A stretch of DNA of 64,000 bases from Acidobacteriota bacterium (GTDB lineage: Bacteria; Acidobacteriota; Terriglobia; Bryobacterales; UBA6623): assembly GCA_016125275.1 (NCBI GenBank), contig WGMB01000001.1, positions 366,941 to 430,940 of the forward strand, written 5' to 3'. A program made the translations under genes and the position numbers. Under the pieces are notes generated by a model that did no database searches, was not told where the DNA came from, and saw nothing but the letters and a program-made list of their open reading frames with translations. Shown here piece after piece: positions 31,828-40,822 of the stretch (position 1 is the first letter of the stretch; each line of letters starts with the position of its first letter).

Positions 31828-33029
31828 CGAACCAGATACCGCCTCAGCTCGTCCGCCCTGAGGCAGTGCGCGTAGGCCTCCTCGGTGGAGATCTTGCCGT
31901 CGCGCACCAAATCCGCCAGAGACTCTTCCATCATCACCATGCCCTCGGTGCGGCCGAGGCTCAGTTGCGAGCGCAGCATGTGGTCCTCGCCCTTGCGGAT
32001 GAGATTGCTGACGGCGTGATTGGCCATCAGCACCTCGACGGCGGGGTAACGGCCGGGACCGTCTTTGGCGGGCACGAGCTGTTGCGCGATGACGGCCGCC
32101 AGGCCCAACGAGAGCTGCTGGCGGACCTGATTCTGCTGGTCGGCCGGAAAACCGTCCACCACGCGGCCCACGGCGCGCACGGCGTCGTTGGTGTGCAGCG
32201 TCGCCAGCACCAGGTGGCCGGTCTCGGCGGCGGTGATGGCGGCGGCCATGGTTTCTGTGTCGCGAATCTCGCCCAGCAGAATCACGTCGGGGCTTTGGCG
32301 CAGGATGCTGCGTAGCGCGCCGGAGAAGCTGCGGGCGTCGCGGCCGACCTCGATCTGTTCGATCACCGCGCGCTGGTTCTGGTGGCGGTACTCGATGGGG
32401 TCTTCGATGGTGACGATGTGGTACGGGTGACGCCTGTTGATCAGCCCGATCATTGCGGCCAGCGTGCTGGTCTTGCCGGAACCCGCCGAACCGGTTACCA
32501 GGATCAATCCCTTCTTGCGGTCGGCGAGCTGCTCCAGCATCCGCGGCATGTGCAGGGATTCGAGCGTGGGGACCTCGCGGGGCAGCGAGCGAAGGGTCAC
32601 GCCGAGCGTGCCGCGCTGAAAGTGCAGGTTGGTGCGGAAGCGCCCGATGCCGGGCCGCACGAAGCTGAAGTCCAGCGACATCTCGCGCTGCAATTCCTCC
32701 GCGTACTCCACCGTGAGCAGCGGAGCGATCATGCCGCGGATGTCTTCGTCGTGGTAGACCGGGTCGGCGCCGCGGACCAGCTTGCCCTGAATGCGCAGGG
32801 CGGCGCCGCAGCCGTCGGTGAGGATCAGGTCCGAGGCGCCACGCTCGACGGCGTAGCGCAGGAGCTGGTCGAGCCGCGTCGTGTCGCCGCTGGGCTCGTC
32901 CGGCCGGGCCGGCGGGTGGTCGGCGGTTAGCCGCAACTCCGCCCGCGCGGGGGCCGCGGCGGCCTGGCCTGGCCGAGCCTGATTGAGCCGCCGGACGAGA
33001 TCTTCGAGTTGGGGATCGTAGCCGGCCAT
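31824..33029 (-). CDS. pilT: type IV pilus retraction ATPase, PilT/PilU family
   Basis: 401 residues. The N-terminal 50 residues are an extra Ala/Pro/Arg-rich stretch. Then comes the PilT N-domain, Walker A G180-SAGSGKT (to 187), the Asp/Walker-B region SPDVILLGEIRDTETM, and the AETGHLVLATLHTNDA and His-box segments of this family. It powers retraction of type IV pili (twitching). The other pilus genes are not in the window. It is coupled to the downstream ArnT-like gene. PilU is the alternative name. Confidence 0.93.
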   Translation of the reverse strand: MAGYDPQLEDLVRRLNQARPGQAAAAPARAELRLTADHPPARPDEPSGDTTRLDQLLRYAVERGASDLILTDGCGAALRIQGKLVRGADPVYHDEDIRGMIAPLLTVEYAEELQREMSLDFSFVRPGIGRFRTNLHFQRGTLGVTLRSLPREVPTLESLHMPRMLEQLADRKKGLILVTGSAGSGKTSTLAAMIGLINRRHPYHIVTIEDPIEYRHQNQRAVIEQIEVGRDARSFSGALRSILRQSPDVILLGEIRDTETMAAAITAAETGHLVLATLHTNDAVRAVGRVVDGFPADQQNQVRQQLSLGLAAVIAQQLVPAKDGPGRYPAVEVLMANHAVSNLIRKGEDHMLRSQLSLGRTEGMVMMEESLADLVRDGKISTEEAYAHCLRADELRRYLVR

Positions 33030-33070
33030 GCGAATACAGGATAGACGCGCGGCGGCGCGAGAACGTGGAC

Positions 33071-34447
33071 TTATTCGCCGAGGAGCGCCAGATAGCGCCC
33101 TACGGCTTCGATGCCGGCATACAGGTTCGGGACATGGAACTTCTCGTTCGGGGCGTGCAGATTGTCGTCCGGCAGCCCGAAACCCATCAAGACGCTGGGG
33201 ATGCCGGCGTAGCGCTGGAAGAGCCCGACCACGGGAATCGAGCCGCCCGAGCGGATGTAGACCGTCTGCCGGTCAAAGGTTTCGTGCAGCGCTTCGGCCG
33301 CTTTCACCACGAAGGGATGGTCCGTCGGCGCCAGCGAAGCCGCCGAGGCGGCCATAATGCGCGTCTGGACCCGGCAGCCCTTCGGTTCGAGGGCCTTCAC
33401 GCGGTCCACCAGCGCCTGGGCGGTCTTCTCCGGGTCCATGTCGGGAACCAGGCGCAGGCTGACCTTCGCCACGGCCTTGGCCGGGATCACGGTCTTGGCG
33501 CCTTCGCCCACGAACCCGCCGCGGATGCCGTGCACCTCGAAGGTCGGCCGGGACCACATGCGCTCCAAGGACGAACGCCCCGGCTCGCCGGTCAGCGACG
33601 TCGAACCGACCTCGTTGGCCAGAAAGGCCGCTTCATCGAAGGGCAGGGTCGCCCAGGCTTCCTTTTCAGCCTCGGACGGTTCGGCGACATCGTCGTACAC
33701 GCCGGGGATGAGGATGCGGCCGTCGGCGTCCTTGAGACCCGTCAGGATCTCCGCGATCGCCTGGTGGGGATTGGGCGCGACGCCGCCGTACATGCCCGAG
33801 TGCAGGTCCGTGCGCGCGCCCTGCACCTCGATCTCGGCGTAGATGATGCCGCGCAACCCGGTGGTCAGCGTGGGCAGGCCCGGCGCGAACATCTCCGTGT
33901 CGCAGATCAGCACGGCGTCGGCGCCGATGTCGCGGCCCCTCTCCTTGACGTAGGCGGCGATCATGCCGCCGTCCACTTCCTCTTCGCCTTCGATGAGTAC
34001 CTTGACGTTGATGGGCAGCCGCCCGGAGGCCTTCAGGTGGCCTTCCAGCGCCTTGAGCACCAGCCAGACTTGGCCCTTGTCGTCCACCGCGCCCCGGGCG
34101 TAGAGGTTGTCGCCGCGCAGCGTCGGCTCGAAGGGCGGCGAGACCCACTCATCGAGCGGATCGGGCGGCTGCACGTCATAGTGGCCGTAGATCAGCAGCG
34201 TCGGCTTGCCGGGCGCCTGCAGCCACTCGCCATAGACGAGAGGGTGCCCCTTGCCTTCGACCAGTCGCACCGCCTGGAAGCCCATTGCCGTCAGATCGTC
34301 GGCGATGAAGCCGGCTGCTCGCAGCACGTCCGGCTTGTGCTCGGACAGAGCGCTGACGGAAGGAATCCGCAACAGGGACTTCAACCCCTCCAAGAACTCT
34401 TCACGATGGAAACGGTAGTAGTCGAGAACGCGGGAGTCGAGCGGCAT
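33071..34447 (-). CDS. M20-family dipeptidase
   Basis: 458 residues. Di-zinc site: IYGHYDVQPPDPLDEW (His, Asp), ARGAVDDKGQ (bridging Asp), the catalytic pair EGEEEVDGG, and a dimerisation lid domain near 190-310 (GIRGGFVGEGAKTVIP). This is the carnosinase/Xaa-His dipeptidase branch. It is cytoplasmic, with no signal peptide. It likely cleaves dipeptides or other N-acyl amino acids. The length is typical. Confidence 0.92.
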   Translation of the reverse strand: MPLDSRVLDYYRFHREEFLEGLKSLLRIPSVSALSEHKPDVLRAAGFIADDLTAMGFQAVRLVEGKGHPLVYGEWLQAPGKPTLLIYGHYDVQPPDPLDEWVSPPFEPTLRGDNLYARGAVDDKGQVWLVLKALEGHLKASGRLPINVKVLIEGEEEVDGGMIAAYVKERGRDIGADAVLICDTEMFAPGLPTLTTGLRGIIYAEIEVQGARTDLHSGMYGGVAPNPHQAIAEILTGLKDADGRILIPGVYDDVAEPSEAEKEAWATLPFDEAAFLANEVGSTSLTGEPGRSSLERMWSRPTFEVHGIRGGFVGEGAKTVIPAKAVAKVSLRLVPDMDPEKTAQALVDRVKALEPKGCRVQTRIMAASAASLAPTDHPFVVKAAEALHETFDRQTVYIRSGGSIPVVGLFQRYAGIPSVLMGFGLPDDNLHAPNEKFHVPNLYAGIEAVGRYLALLGE

Positions 34448-34481
34448 GGCGATCCTTCCAGTATGTCTTGCTGCGGGAGGG

Positions 34482-34709
34482 CTAATCGACGATCGGAATC
34501 TCGGAGCCGTCCTCGAGCTCTTCGAGCAGTTGCAGCAGCAGGACGCGTTGCGGGTCCTGCGGGTCTATGCCCTCGTCGTCGGGCTCGTGGATCTCCACCC
34601 AACCGCGCAGCAGCGAGGTGATCTCCACGGCGAGGGCTTGGACCTGCTCGTCGGAGAGGCCGGCTTGAGCGCTGCGGATGGCTTCGCGGAGGAGCTCGGA
34701 GAACTTCAC
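34482..34709 (-). CDS. small acidic hypothetical protein
   Basis: 75 residues starting at GTG. The N-terminal half is an amphipathic helix pair (FSELLREAIRSAQAGLSDEQ, VQALAVEITSLL). The C-terminal half is very acidic (EPDDEGIDPQDPQ, ELEDGSEIPIVD). The composition is natural and unlike the antisense frames around it. It is upstream of the M20 dipeptidase with a 34-base gap on the same strand, so possibly one operon. Function unknown. Confidence 0.65.
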   Translation of the reverse strand: MKFSELLREAIRSAQAGLSDEQVQALAVEITSLLRGWVEIHEPDDEGIDPQDPQRVLLLQLLEELEDGSEIPIVD

Positions 34710-34826
34710 GGTTTCTCGACTTTACCAGAGCCGGAGGGGAGGCCCCTGCGCGAGTGCCGCGGCATGGTACGCTGACGCGTTCGGCTGTGTGGCTCCGTGG
34801 AGACCGCTGCGGCCGGCCGCCGGCCC

Positions 34827-36311
34827 ATGAACCTGAGCACGCTGTTTGAAGCCTCCCTTGTCCGGCGTTCCGCCGCCCCCGCCCTGGAGTTCGGCGCGGA
34901 GACTTGGACCTTCGGAGAGCTGGAGTCCGGCGCCAACCGCTTGGCGCGGGCGCTGCTGGAGCTGGGCGTGCGGCGCGGCGACCGGGTGGCGGTCTACCTC
35001 AAGAACCGCCCGGAGCTGATCCTGATCTACCTGGCCGCGTCGAAGGCTGGGTTCGTGTTCACGCCGATCAACATCCTCTACCGCGCGGGCGAGATCGCGC
35101 ACATCCTGGACGACGCCGCACCGGCGGCGCTGTTCCTGGACAAGGAATCGGACGCCTACGTGGCGCCCTTGCTGGACCTGCGGCCCGCGGTGCGGAAGCT
35201 GTTCGCCGACGACCTCGCCGCTTGGTCGGCGGGCCAGTCCGGCGAGCCTCTGGAAGGGCCCGCCCCGGAGGCCTCCGACCTGATGGCTCTGGTGTACACC
35301 TCGGGCACCACCGGACGGCCGAAGGGCGCGTCGCTGACGCAATCGAATTTTTCGGCCAACGCTCGGAGCCTGGTCGAGGCTTGGCGGATCACGGCGGACG
35401 ATCGTCTGCTGCTGAGCCTGCCGCTGTTCCACATCCACGGCTTGGGCAACGGGCTGCACACCTGGTTGGCGACCGGCTACCGCCTGCGGCTGCTCGAGCG
35501 CTTCCGCAAGGAGACGATCGTCGGGGACTTTCTCGACTTTCGCCCGACGGTGTTCTTCGGCGTTCCCACCATGTATGAGCGGCTGCTCGAGACTCCGCCC
35601 GCCGAGGCTCGCGAGATCGGCGGCTTCATGCGGCTGTTCGTCTCCGGCTCGGCCCCGCTGCCTGCGGCGACGCTGGAGCGCTTCGAGGCTCTGTTCGGCC
35701 ACCGTATTCTGGAGCGGTACGGCATGAGCGAGACGATGATGAACACGTCGAACCCGTACGACGGCGAACGGCGGGCCGGTTCGGTGGGTCCGCCCCTGCC
35801 GGGCGTCTCGATCCGCGTCTGCTGCGCCGAGACCGGCCGCGAGGTGCTCGAAGGCGTGGTGGGCGAAGTGCAGATCCAGGGCCCCAATGTGTTCTCGGGC
35901 TACTGGCGGCAGGCGGCGGCCACGGAGGAGGCCTTCACCGAGGACGGCTTCTTCCGCTCCGGCGATCTCGGTTTCCTCTCCAAAGACGGCTACCTGACGC
36001 TCGAAGGGCGGGGCAAGGAGCTCATCATCTCCAGCGGCTTCAACGTCTATCCCCGCGAAGTGGAGGAGTTCCTCGCCACACTGCCGGGCGTGCGCGAAGC
36101 GGCCGTGGTCGGAATCCCCGACCCCGTGAAGGGCGAAGTCCCGGCGGCCTATGTGGCGCTGGAGGAAGGCGCGGACTTGGGGGCGGTGCAGGCCGCCTGC
36201 CCGGAAAAGCTGGCCTCCTTCAAAATTCCCAAGCGCTTCACCCGCGTGGACGCCTTGCCTCGCAATGCGCTGGGCAAGGTACAGAAGCACCTGCTGCGGA
36301 CGGACTCATAG
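34827..36311 (+). CDS. AMP-forming acyl-CoA synthetase, malonyl-CoA-synthetase-like
   Basis: 494 residues. Phosphate loop VYTSGTTGRPKGASLTQSN, the substrate-side PLFHIHGLGNGLHTW, VSGSAPLPA, ERYGMSETMMNTSNPYDG, GRGKELIISSGFNVYP and the catalytic Lys near the end (RNALGKVQKHLL). PLFHIHGLG and TSNPYDGERRAG are characteristic of MatB-type malonyl-CoA synthetases, though other short dicarboxylates are possible. A GTG 30 bases upstream is an alternative start. It opens the plus-strand run with the symporter. Confidence 0.88.
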   Translation: MNLSTLFEASLVRRSAAPALEFGAETWTFGELESGANRLARALLELGVRRGDRVAVYLKNRPELILIYLAASKAGFVFTPINILYRAGEIAHILDDAAPAALFLDKESDAYVAPLLDLRPAVRKLFADDLAAWSAGQSGEPLEGPAPEASDLMALVYTSGTTGRPKGASLTQSNFSANARSLVEAWRITADDRLLLSLPLFHIHGLGNGLHTWLATGYRLRLLERFRKETIVGDFLDFRPTVFFGVPTMYERLLETPPAEAREIGGFMRLFVSGSAPLPAATLERFEALFGHRILERYGMSETMMNTSNPYDGERRAGSVGPPLPGVSIRVCCAETGREVLEGVVGEVQIQGPNVFSGYWRQAAATEEAFTEDGFFRSGDLGFLSKDGYLTLEGRGKELIISSGFNVYPREVEEFLATLPGVREAAVVGIPDPVKGEVPAAYVALEEGADLGAVQAACPEKLASFKIPKRFTRVDALPRNALGKVQKHLLRTDS

Positions 36312-36318
36312 ACCACTG

Positions 36319-36429
36319 ATGGACTTCTGGACCGCAGCCGCCTATGTGGGCATCGTCGTGCTGGTGCTGGCGAACGCCTGGATCGTGCGCCACGTGCGCG
36401 TGGACGTGAGCGAGCAGGACGAGGAGTAG
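36319..36429 (+). CDS. 36-residue single-pass membrane protein, likely symporter accessory
   Basis: One hydrophobic helix (AAAYVGIVVLVLANAWIV) follows a short N-terminus (MDFWT). The tail is charged and ends in Glu/Asp (SEQDEE). The gene sits 7 bases after the ligase stop and 3 bases before the symporter start. The tight packing and natural transmembrane design argue that it is a real gene. Tiny membrane proteins occur directly upstream of SSS-family symporters in other bacteria and are annotated as symporter small accessory proteins; this looks like the same arrangement. Confidence 0.7.
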   Translation: MDFWTAAAYVGIVVLVLANAWIVRHVRVDVSEQDEE

Positions 36430-36432
36430 CGC

Positions 36433-37956
36433 TTGTCCGGGCTGCTCCAGAACTGGCCGATCCTGCTGTCGCTGGCGGTGTATTTGGCCGGCTGCCTGGG
36501 CGTCGGGTGGTACTTCCAGAAGAGAGCGAGCCGGGGCGCCTCGGACTATTACGTCGCCAAGCGCCAAGTCCCCGGCTGGGTGGTTTCGCTGGCGTTCTTC
36601 TCCACGTTTGCCAGCACCAATACCTACATCGGGCAGGCGGGCGAGGCCTTTGCGGCGGGCCTGAGCTGGGCCTGGGTGGGCGTCTTCTGGACGATCTTCT
36701 GCATGGTGTCTTGGCTGCTGCTGGGACCCCGCCTGCGCGCCCAAACGGCCGGTTTGCACTCGCTGACGCTTCCCGACTACTTCGACTTCCGCTACAAGAG
36801 CTCTCTGTCGAAAGCCACGCGCATGCTGGCGGCCTTCACCATTCTGTTCGCCACGATCTGGTACATGGCAGGCATCGCCAAGGGCTGCGCGCATCTGCTG
36901 GAGTCGGTGCTGGGGACGCCGTACGTCTGGGGCGCCTTCGCCATCCTGGGCTTCACCTGCTTGTACACGGTGATGGGCGGCATGTACAGCGTGCTGTGGA
37001 CCGACGCCATCCAGGGCATGATCATGTTCGTGGTGGCCTTGGTGATGGGGGCCATTCCGTTCGTCTACGCCGGCGGCGTGGATGAGCTGATGACGCGCAT
37101 CGCCCACACCTCCCACGTGACGGCCCAGGGCGCGGCGATGGGAGACGGGCTGGTGACCTTCTGCTCGCTGGTGTCGTTCACCTACGTGCTCGGCATCGGC
37201 CTGTCGGTGGGTATGAAGCAGATCGCCGAGCCGCGTTGCCTGGTGCGCTTCTACTCGGTGGACAACGCCAAGAGCATGCGCTTCGCGATGACCTGGACTC
37301 CGGTCTTCCTGGGCTTCTCGCTGGTTTGCGTGATGGGCCTGGGCGCCTTGGTGCACGGGATGGCTAACGAGCAGGAGGCGGCCTATTTGATCGGACACAC
37401 CGACGAGGTCGTCGGCTTCATGCTGGCGAAGTTCGACAATCAGGCCGTCAGCGCTCTGTGCATGACGGGCCTGTTCGCCGCCGGGATGTCGTCACTGGCC
37501 TCGGTGATGCTGATCGTCGGGACGGCGGCGGTGGGCGACATTTGGCACGCCTGGAAGCCGATGGCGGAGGATCGCATCGTGCCGCGCACCAAGGTCGCCA
37601 TCGCGCTCTACGCCGTGCTGGTCTTCGCGGCGACGGTCCATCCGCCGGCCGGGGTGGTGGAGCTGACCAGCTTTTCGGGCGCGGTGTTCGCCGCCGGGTT
37701 CTTCCCCGCCATCTTCGGCGGTTTGTACCTGCGCTGGGGAACCGGCCACGGCGCCTTCTGGTCGATGCTGATCGGCATGGCGACCACGATCCTGTGGCGC
37801 TTCGGCGTGCGCTACCAATTTCCCAGCCTGCGTGACGTCCACGAGATCCTGCCGGCGTTCTGCCTGTCGTTCGCGGCCTACCTGGCGATCAGCGCGGCGA
37901 CGCAGCGCAGCAGGCCCGACGAAGCGCATCTGCGCGCCGTCTTTGGTCCGCAATGA
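36433..37956 (+). CDS. sodium:solute symporter (SSS family)
   Basis: 507 residues, about thirteen transmembrane helices. SSS features: SDYYVAKRQVPGWVVSLAFF, STFASTNTYIGQAGEAF near helix 2, GGMYSVLWTDAIQGMIMF, and GLFAAGMSSLASVMLIVG with the sodium-site Ser pair. It imports a solute with sodium. The start is a TTG three bases after the small membrane protein stop, which implies coupled translation. Neighbouring sugar-acid dehydratase-like enzymes suggest a sugar acid or carboxylate substrate. Confidence 0.9.
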   Translation: MSGLLQNWPILLSLAVYLAGCLGVGWYFQKRASRGASDYYVAKRQVPGWVVSLAFFSTFASTNTYIGQAGEAFAAGLSWAWVGVFWTIFCMVSWLLLGPRLRAQTAGLHSLTLPDYFDFRYKSSLSKATRMLAAFTILFATIWYMAGIAKGCAHLLESVLGTPYVWGAFAILGFTCLYTVMGGMYSVLWTDAIQGMIMFVVALVMGAIPFVYAGGVDELMTRIAHTSHVTAQGAAMGDGLVTFCSLVSFTYVLGIGLSVGMKQIAEPRCLVRFYSVDNAKSMRFAMTWTPVFLGFSLVCVMGLGALVHGMANEQEAAYLIGHTDEVVGFMLAKFDNQAVSALCMTGLFAAGMSSLASVMLIVGTAAVGDIWHAWKPMAEDRIVPRTKVAIALYAVLVFAATVHPPAGVVELTSFSGAVFAAGFFPAIFGGLYLRWGTGHGAFWSMLIGMATTILWRFGVRYQFPSLRDVHEILPAFCLSFAAYLAISAATQRSRPDEAHLRAVFGPQ

Positions 37957-38004
37957 ACGGCTCTTCGTCGCGAGGCCCGGCGGAACGCTACTATTTGAAC
38001 GGCC

Positions 38005-40791
38005 ATGAGACCCTTCCTCCTGTTGCTTTGCCTCGCCGCGGTCCAGCTCTACGCAGCCGAAGAGCGGACCTTCCGCATCCGCTTCGGGTTGACGGACCAG
38101 AAGCCGTCCTCGTGGGACGGCTCCGTGCGGGTTTCCGGCGGCCAGGCGACGGCTCTGCGGAGCTGGCGCCCGCGCGGCGAAGACCGCATCGAAGGGCTCT
38201 CGTCGTGGCAACTCGCCACCACGAAGGGCGTCAAGTTCAAGTACCGAAACTGGGAGCCCGAGCCCTCCTCCCCCGTGCCGGACTACGTCTACCACCCCGG
38301 GATCTTTCTGACCGTGGCCGCGGAAGGCGACGCCCGCGTGGATATCAACACGGCCCAGGGCGCTTTCTCGTTCCGGCTGGCCGACGCGGCGCCGGGCCGC
38401 CCGTTGCGCTTTTTGAACGGGGCCGTGATCGTCGAACGGGCTGCCGGCTACGCCTCTGTGTCCGAGCAGGGGGCGGGGAAGGGCCGGGAGAGCGGCTTTG
38501 CGGACCTCGTCGGCGACGGCGAAGGCTACTGGACGGCTTGGGTCGGCTACCGCGATTGGTCCAACCGGGTGTTTGCCCGGCGCTTCGACGGCAGGGCCTT
38601 TGGGGAGACCGTGGAGCTCACCGGCGGCCCGAGCGACGTCTACAAGGTGAAGCTCGCCGCCGATGGGCAAGGCGGCTTCTGGGCGGTCTGGTCGGACCAG
38701 CGGGAGGGCAACTTCGACCTCTACGCGCGGCGCTTCGACGGATCATCGTGGGGAGCCGAGCAGCGCTTGACGACGGACCCGCAACCGGACATCCACCAAG
38801 CTCTGGCAACCGATGCGGACGGCGGCGTGTGGCTGGTTTGGCAGGGCTTTCGCGAGGGCCGTGCGGACATTTTCGGCCGCCGCTGGAGCGAGGGCTCGTG
38901 GTCGGCCGAGCAGCGCATCTCGGCCTCGTCCAATGACGACTGGAATCCCGCCATCGCCGCCGACAAGGACGGCCGCGTGTGGGTGGCGTGGGATACCTAC
39001 GACAAGGGCGACTACGACGTGGTGATGCGCCGCCATGACGCCTCGGGCTGGTCGCCGGTGACGGCTGTGGCCGATACGCCTCGCTACGAAGCCTATCCCA
39101 GCCTGCGCTGCGACGCCCAAGGCCGCCTGTGGGCCGCCTGGAACGAGAGCGACATGCAGTGGGGCAAGGACACCGGCTGGCTGCTCAACCGCCCCGCCAC
39201 GCAGCTCTACCAGTCGCGCTGGATGCGCCTGGCCGTCTACGAGAACGACTCCTGGCGCGAGCCGCTGGCGAGCCTCGAGGCGTCGTTGCCTCAGGAGCTA
39301 CAGGGCTTCAACGACTTTCCGCGAGTGGAGATCGACGGCTCCGGCCGCCTCTGGGTGCTGTTCCGGCATCGCTTCCTGCGCCAGCGCGAGGTCCCGCCGA
39401 CGGCCGCCTCGCACCGGGCCGCCTGGGAGAGCTTCGTGACGGGTTTCGACGGGCAATCCTGGTCCACGCCGATGCCGCTGGCCGTCTCGCAGCATCGCTC
39501 GGACGCCGGCCTGGGGTTTGCCGCGTTGGCCTCCGGCGGCCTCGCCGCGGCTTGGGCCACTGACAACCGCATCTACGACGAGCTGATCTTCGAGCACGGC
39601 GAGGTGTTCGCCGGAGAGATCCCTCGCCTGTCCGGCCCGGTCGTTTCGGCGCGGACGCGTCCGCGCGTGCAGGACGAGCTGACGTTCTTCTCCGGCCATC
39701 CCAATGAGGTTCAAGACCTGGAGCGCATCCGCGGCTACCGCATCGAGTCCGGCGGCAAGACCTACCGCATCTACCGCGGCGACACCCACCGCCACACTGA
39801 GTATTCCGGGGACGGCAACAACGACGGCTCCCTCAACGACACCTACCGCTACGCGCTCAACGCCGCCGAGCTCGACTACCTCGGCCTGAGCGACCACCAC
39901 AACTCCGGCGGTCCCAACATCGAGTACATCAACTGGCTCCTGCAGCAACGCGTCGACGTCTTCCACGCCCCCGGTCGCTTCGTGCCCCTGTTCGGCTACG
40001 AACGCGGCGAGAGCTACCCCAACGGCCACCGCAACGTCTTCTTCGCCAAGCGCGGCAACCCGACTCTGCCCACGCAGCCGCGGGAGCAGGAGACCTCCTC
40101 GGCGCAAGTGGGCCTCTACGACTACCTCAAGAAGTACGACGGCATCTCCATACCGCACACGCCGGCCACGGGCATGGGCACCGATTGGCGCGACAACGAC
40201 CCCGAGGTGGAGCCGCTGGTGGAGATCTACCAGGGCGACCGTGTCTCCGCCGAGTACGAGGGCGCCCCCAAGGCCGCCATCGCCGGCGACGAGACCTCGC
40301 AGGCGGGCGGCTTCAAGCCCAAGGGCTACGTCTGGAACGCCTGGGAGAAGGGCTACAAGATCGGCGTGCAGGCCAGCTCCGATCACCTCTCCACGCACAT
40401 CTCCTACTCCTGCACGATCGCCGAGGAGTTCAGCCGCGACGGCTTGATCGCGGCCATGAAGCAGCGTCACAACTACGCCGCAACCGACAACATCATCCTC
40501 GACTACCGCCTGCGCGACGGCTCCAAGGAGTACTTGCAGGGCGATATCGTCACGGCGGCCGGGCGCAAGCCGCAGCTCGCGGTGAAGGTGATCGGCACGG
40601 CGCCGATTCGCCAGATCGACATCATCCGCGGCAAGGAGTTCGTTTACACCGTGCAGAATCAGGGGCCGGAAGTGGATTTGACGTTCGTGGACAATGACCC
40701 GCCGTCCGGAGAGAGCTACTATTACGTGCGCGTGCAGCAGGCGAATGACGAGATGGCCTGGTCGTCGCCGATCTGGGTGGTGCGCAAGTAA
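38005..40791 (+). CDS. large secreted protein: beta-propeller-like repeats plus PHP-like/DUF3604-type domain
   Basis: 928 residues with a signal peptide (LLLLCLAAVQLYA). Residues about 160-400 contain repeats with the pattern [DQ]G-x-G-x-[WV]-x-[AV]-W (DGQGGFWAVWSDQ, DADGGVWLVWQG, DKDGRVWVAWDT), as in BNR-type propellers. The C-terminal third, from about residue 585, has metal-site motifs of PHP/DUF3604 proteins: GDTHRHTEYSGDG, LGLSDHHN, IPHTPA and ASSDHLSTH. It is probably periplasmic or surface-bound. DUF3604 proteins are poorly characterised putative metallohydrolases. It lies in the symporter/dehydratase run. Confidence 0.85.
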   Translation: MRPFLLLLCLAAVQLYAAEERTFRIRFGLTDQKPSSWDGSVRVSGGQATALRSWRPRGEDRIEGLSSWQLATTKGVKFKYRNWEPEPSSPVPDYVYHPGIFLTVAAEGDARVDINTAQGAFSFRLADAAPGRPLRFLNGAVIVERAAGYASVSEQGAGKGRESGFADLVGDGEGYWTAWVGYRDWSNRVFARRFDGRAFGETVELTGGPSDVYKVKLAADGQGGFWAVWSDQREGNFDLYARRFDGSSWGAEQRLTTDPQPDIHQALATDADGGVWLVWQGFREGRADIFGRRWSEGSWSAEQRISASSNDDWNPAIAADKDGRVWVAWDTYDKGDYDVVMRRHDASGWSPVTAVADTPRYEAYPSLRCDAQGRLWAAWNESDMQWGKDTGWLLNRPATQLYQSRWMRLAVYENDSWREPLASLEASLPQELQGFNDFPRVEIDGSGRLWVLFRHRFLRQREVPPTAASHRAAWESFVTGFDGQSWSTPMPLAVSQHRSDAGLGFAALASGGLAAAWATDNRIYDELIFEHGEVFAGEIPRLSGPVVSARTRPRVQDELTFFSGHPNEVQDLERIRGYRIESGGKTYRIYRGDTHRHTEYSGDGNNDGSLNDTYRYALNAAELDYLGLSDHHNSGGPNIEYINWLLQQRVDVFHAPGRFVPLFGYERGESYPNGHRNVFFAKRGNPTLPTQPREQETSSAQVGLYDYLKKYDGISIPHTPATGMGTDWRDNDPEVEPLVEIYQGDRVSAEYEGAPKAAIAGDETSQAGGFKPKGYVWNAWEKGYKIGVQASSDHLSTHISYSCTIAEEFSRDGLIAAMKQRHNYAATDNIILDYRLRDGSKEYLQGDIVTAAGRKPQLAVKVIGTAPIRQIDIIRGKEFVYTVQNQGPEVDLTFVDNDPPSGESYYYVRVQQANDEMAWSSPIWVVRK

Positions 40792-40822
40792 CGGCGTTGT
40801 GGACGAAAGGAGCGGTCAGGAG

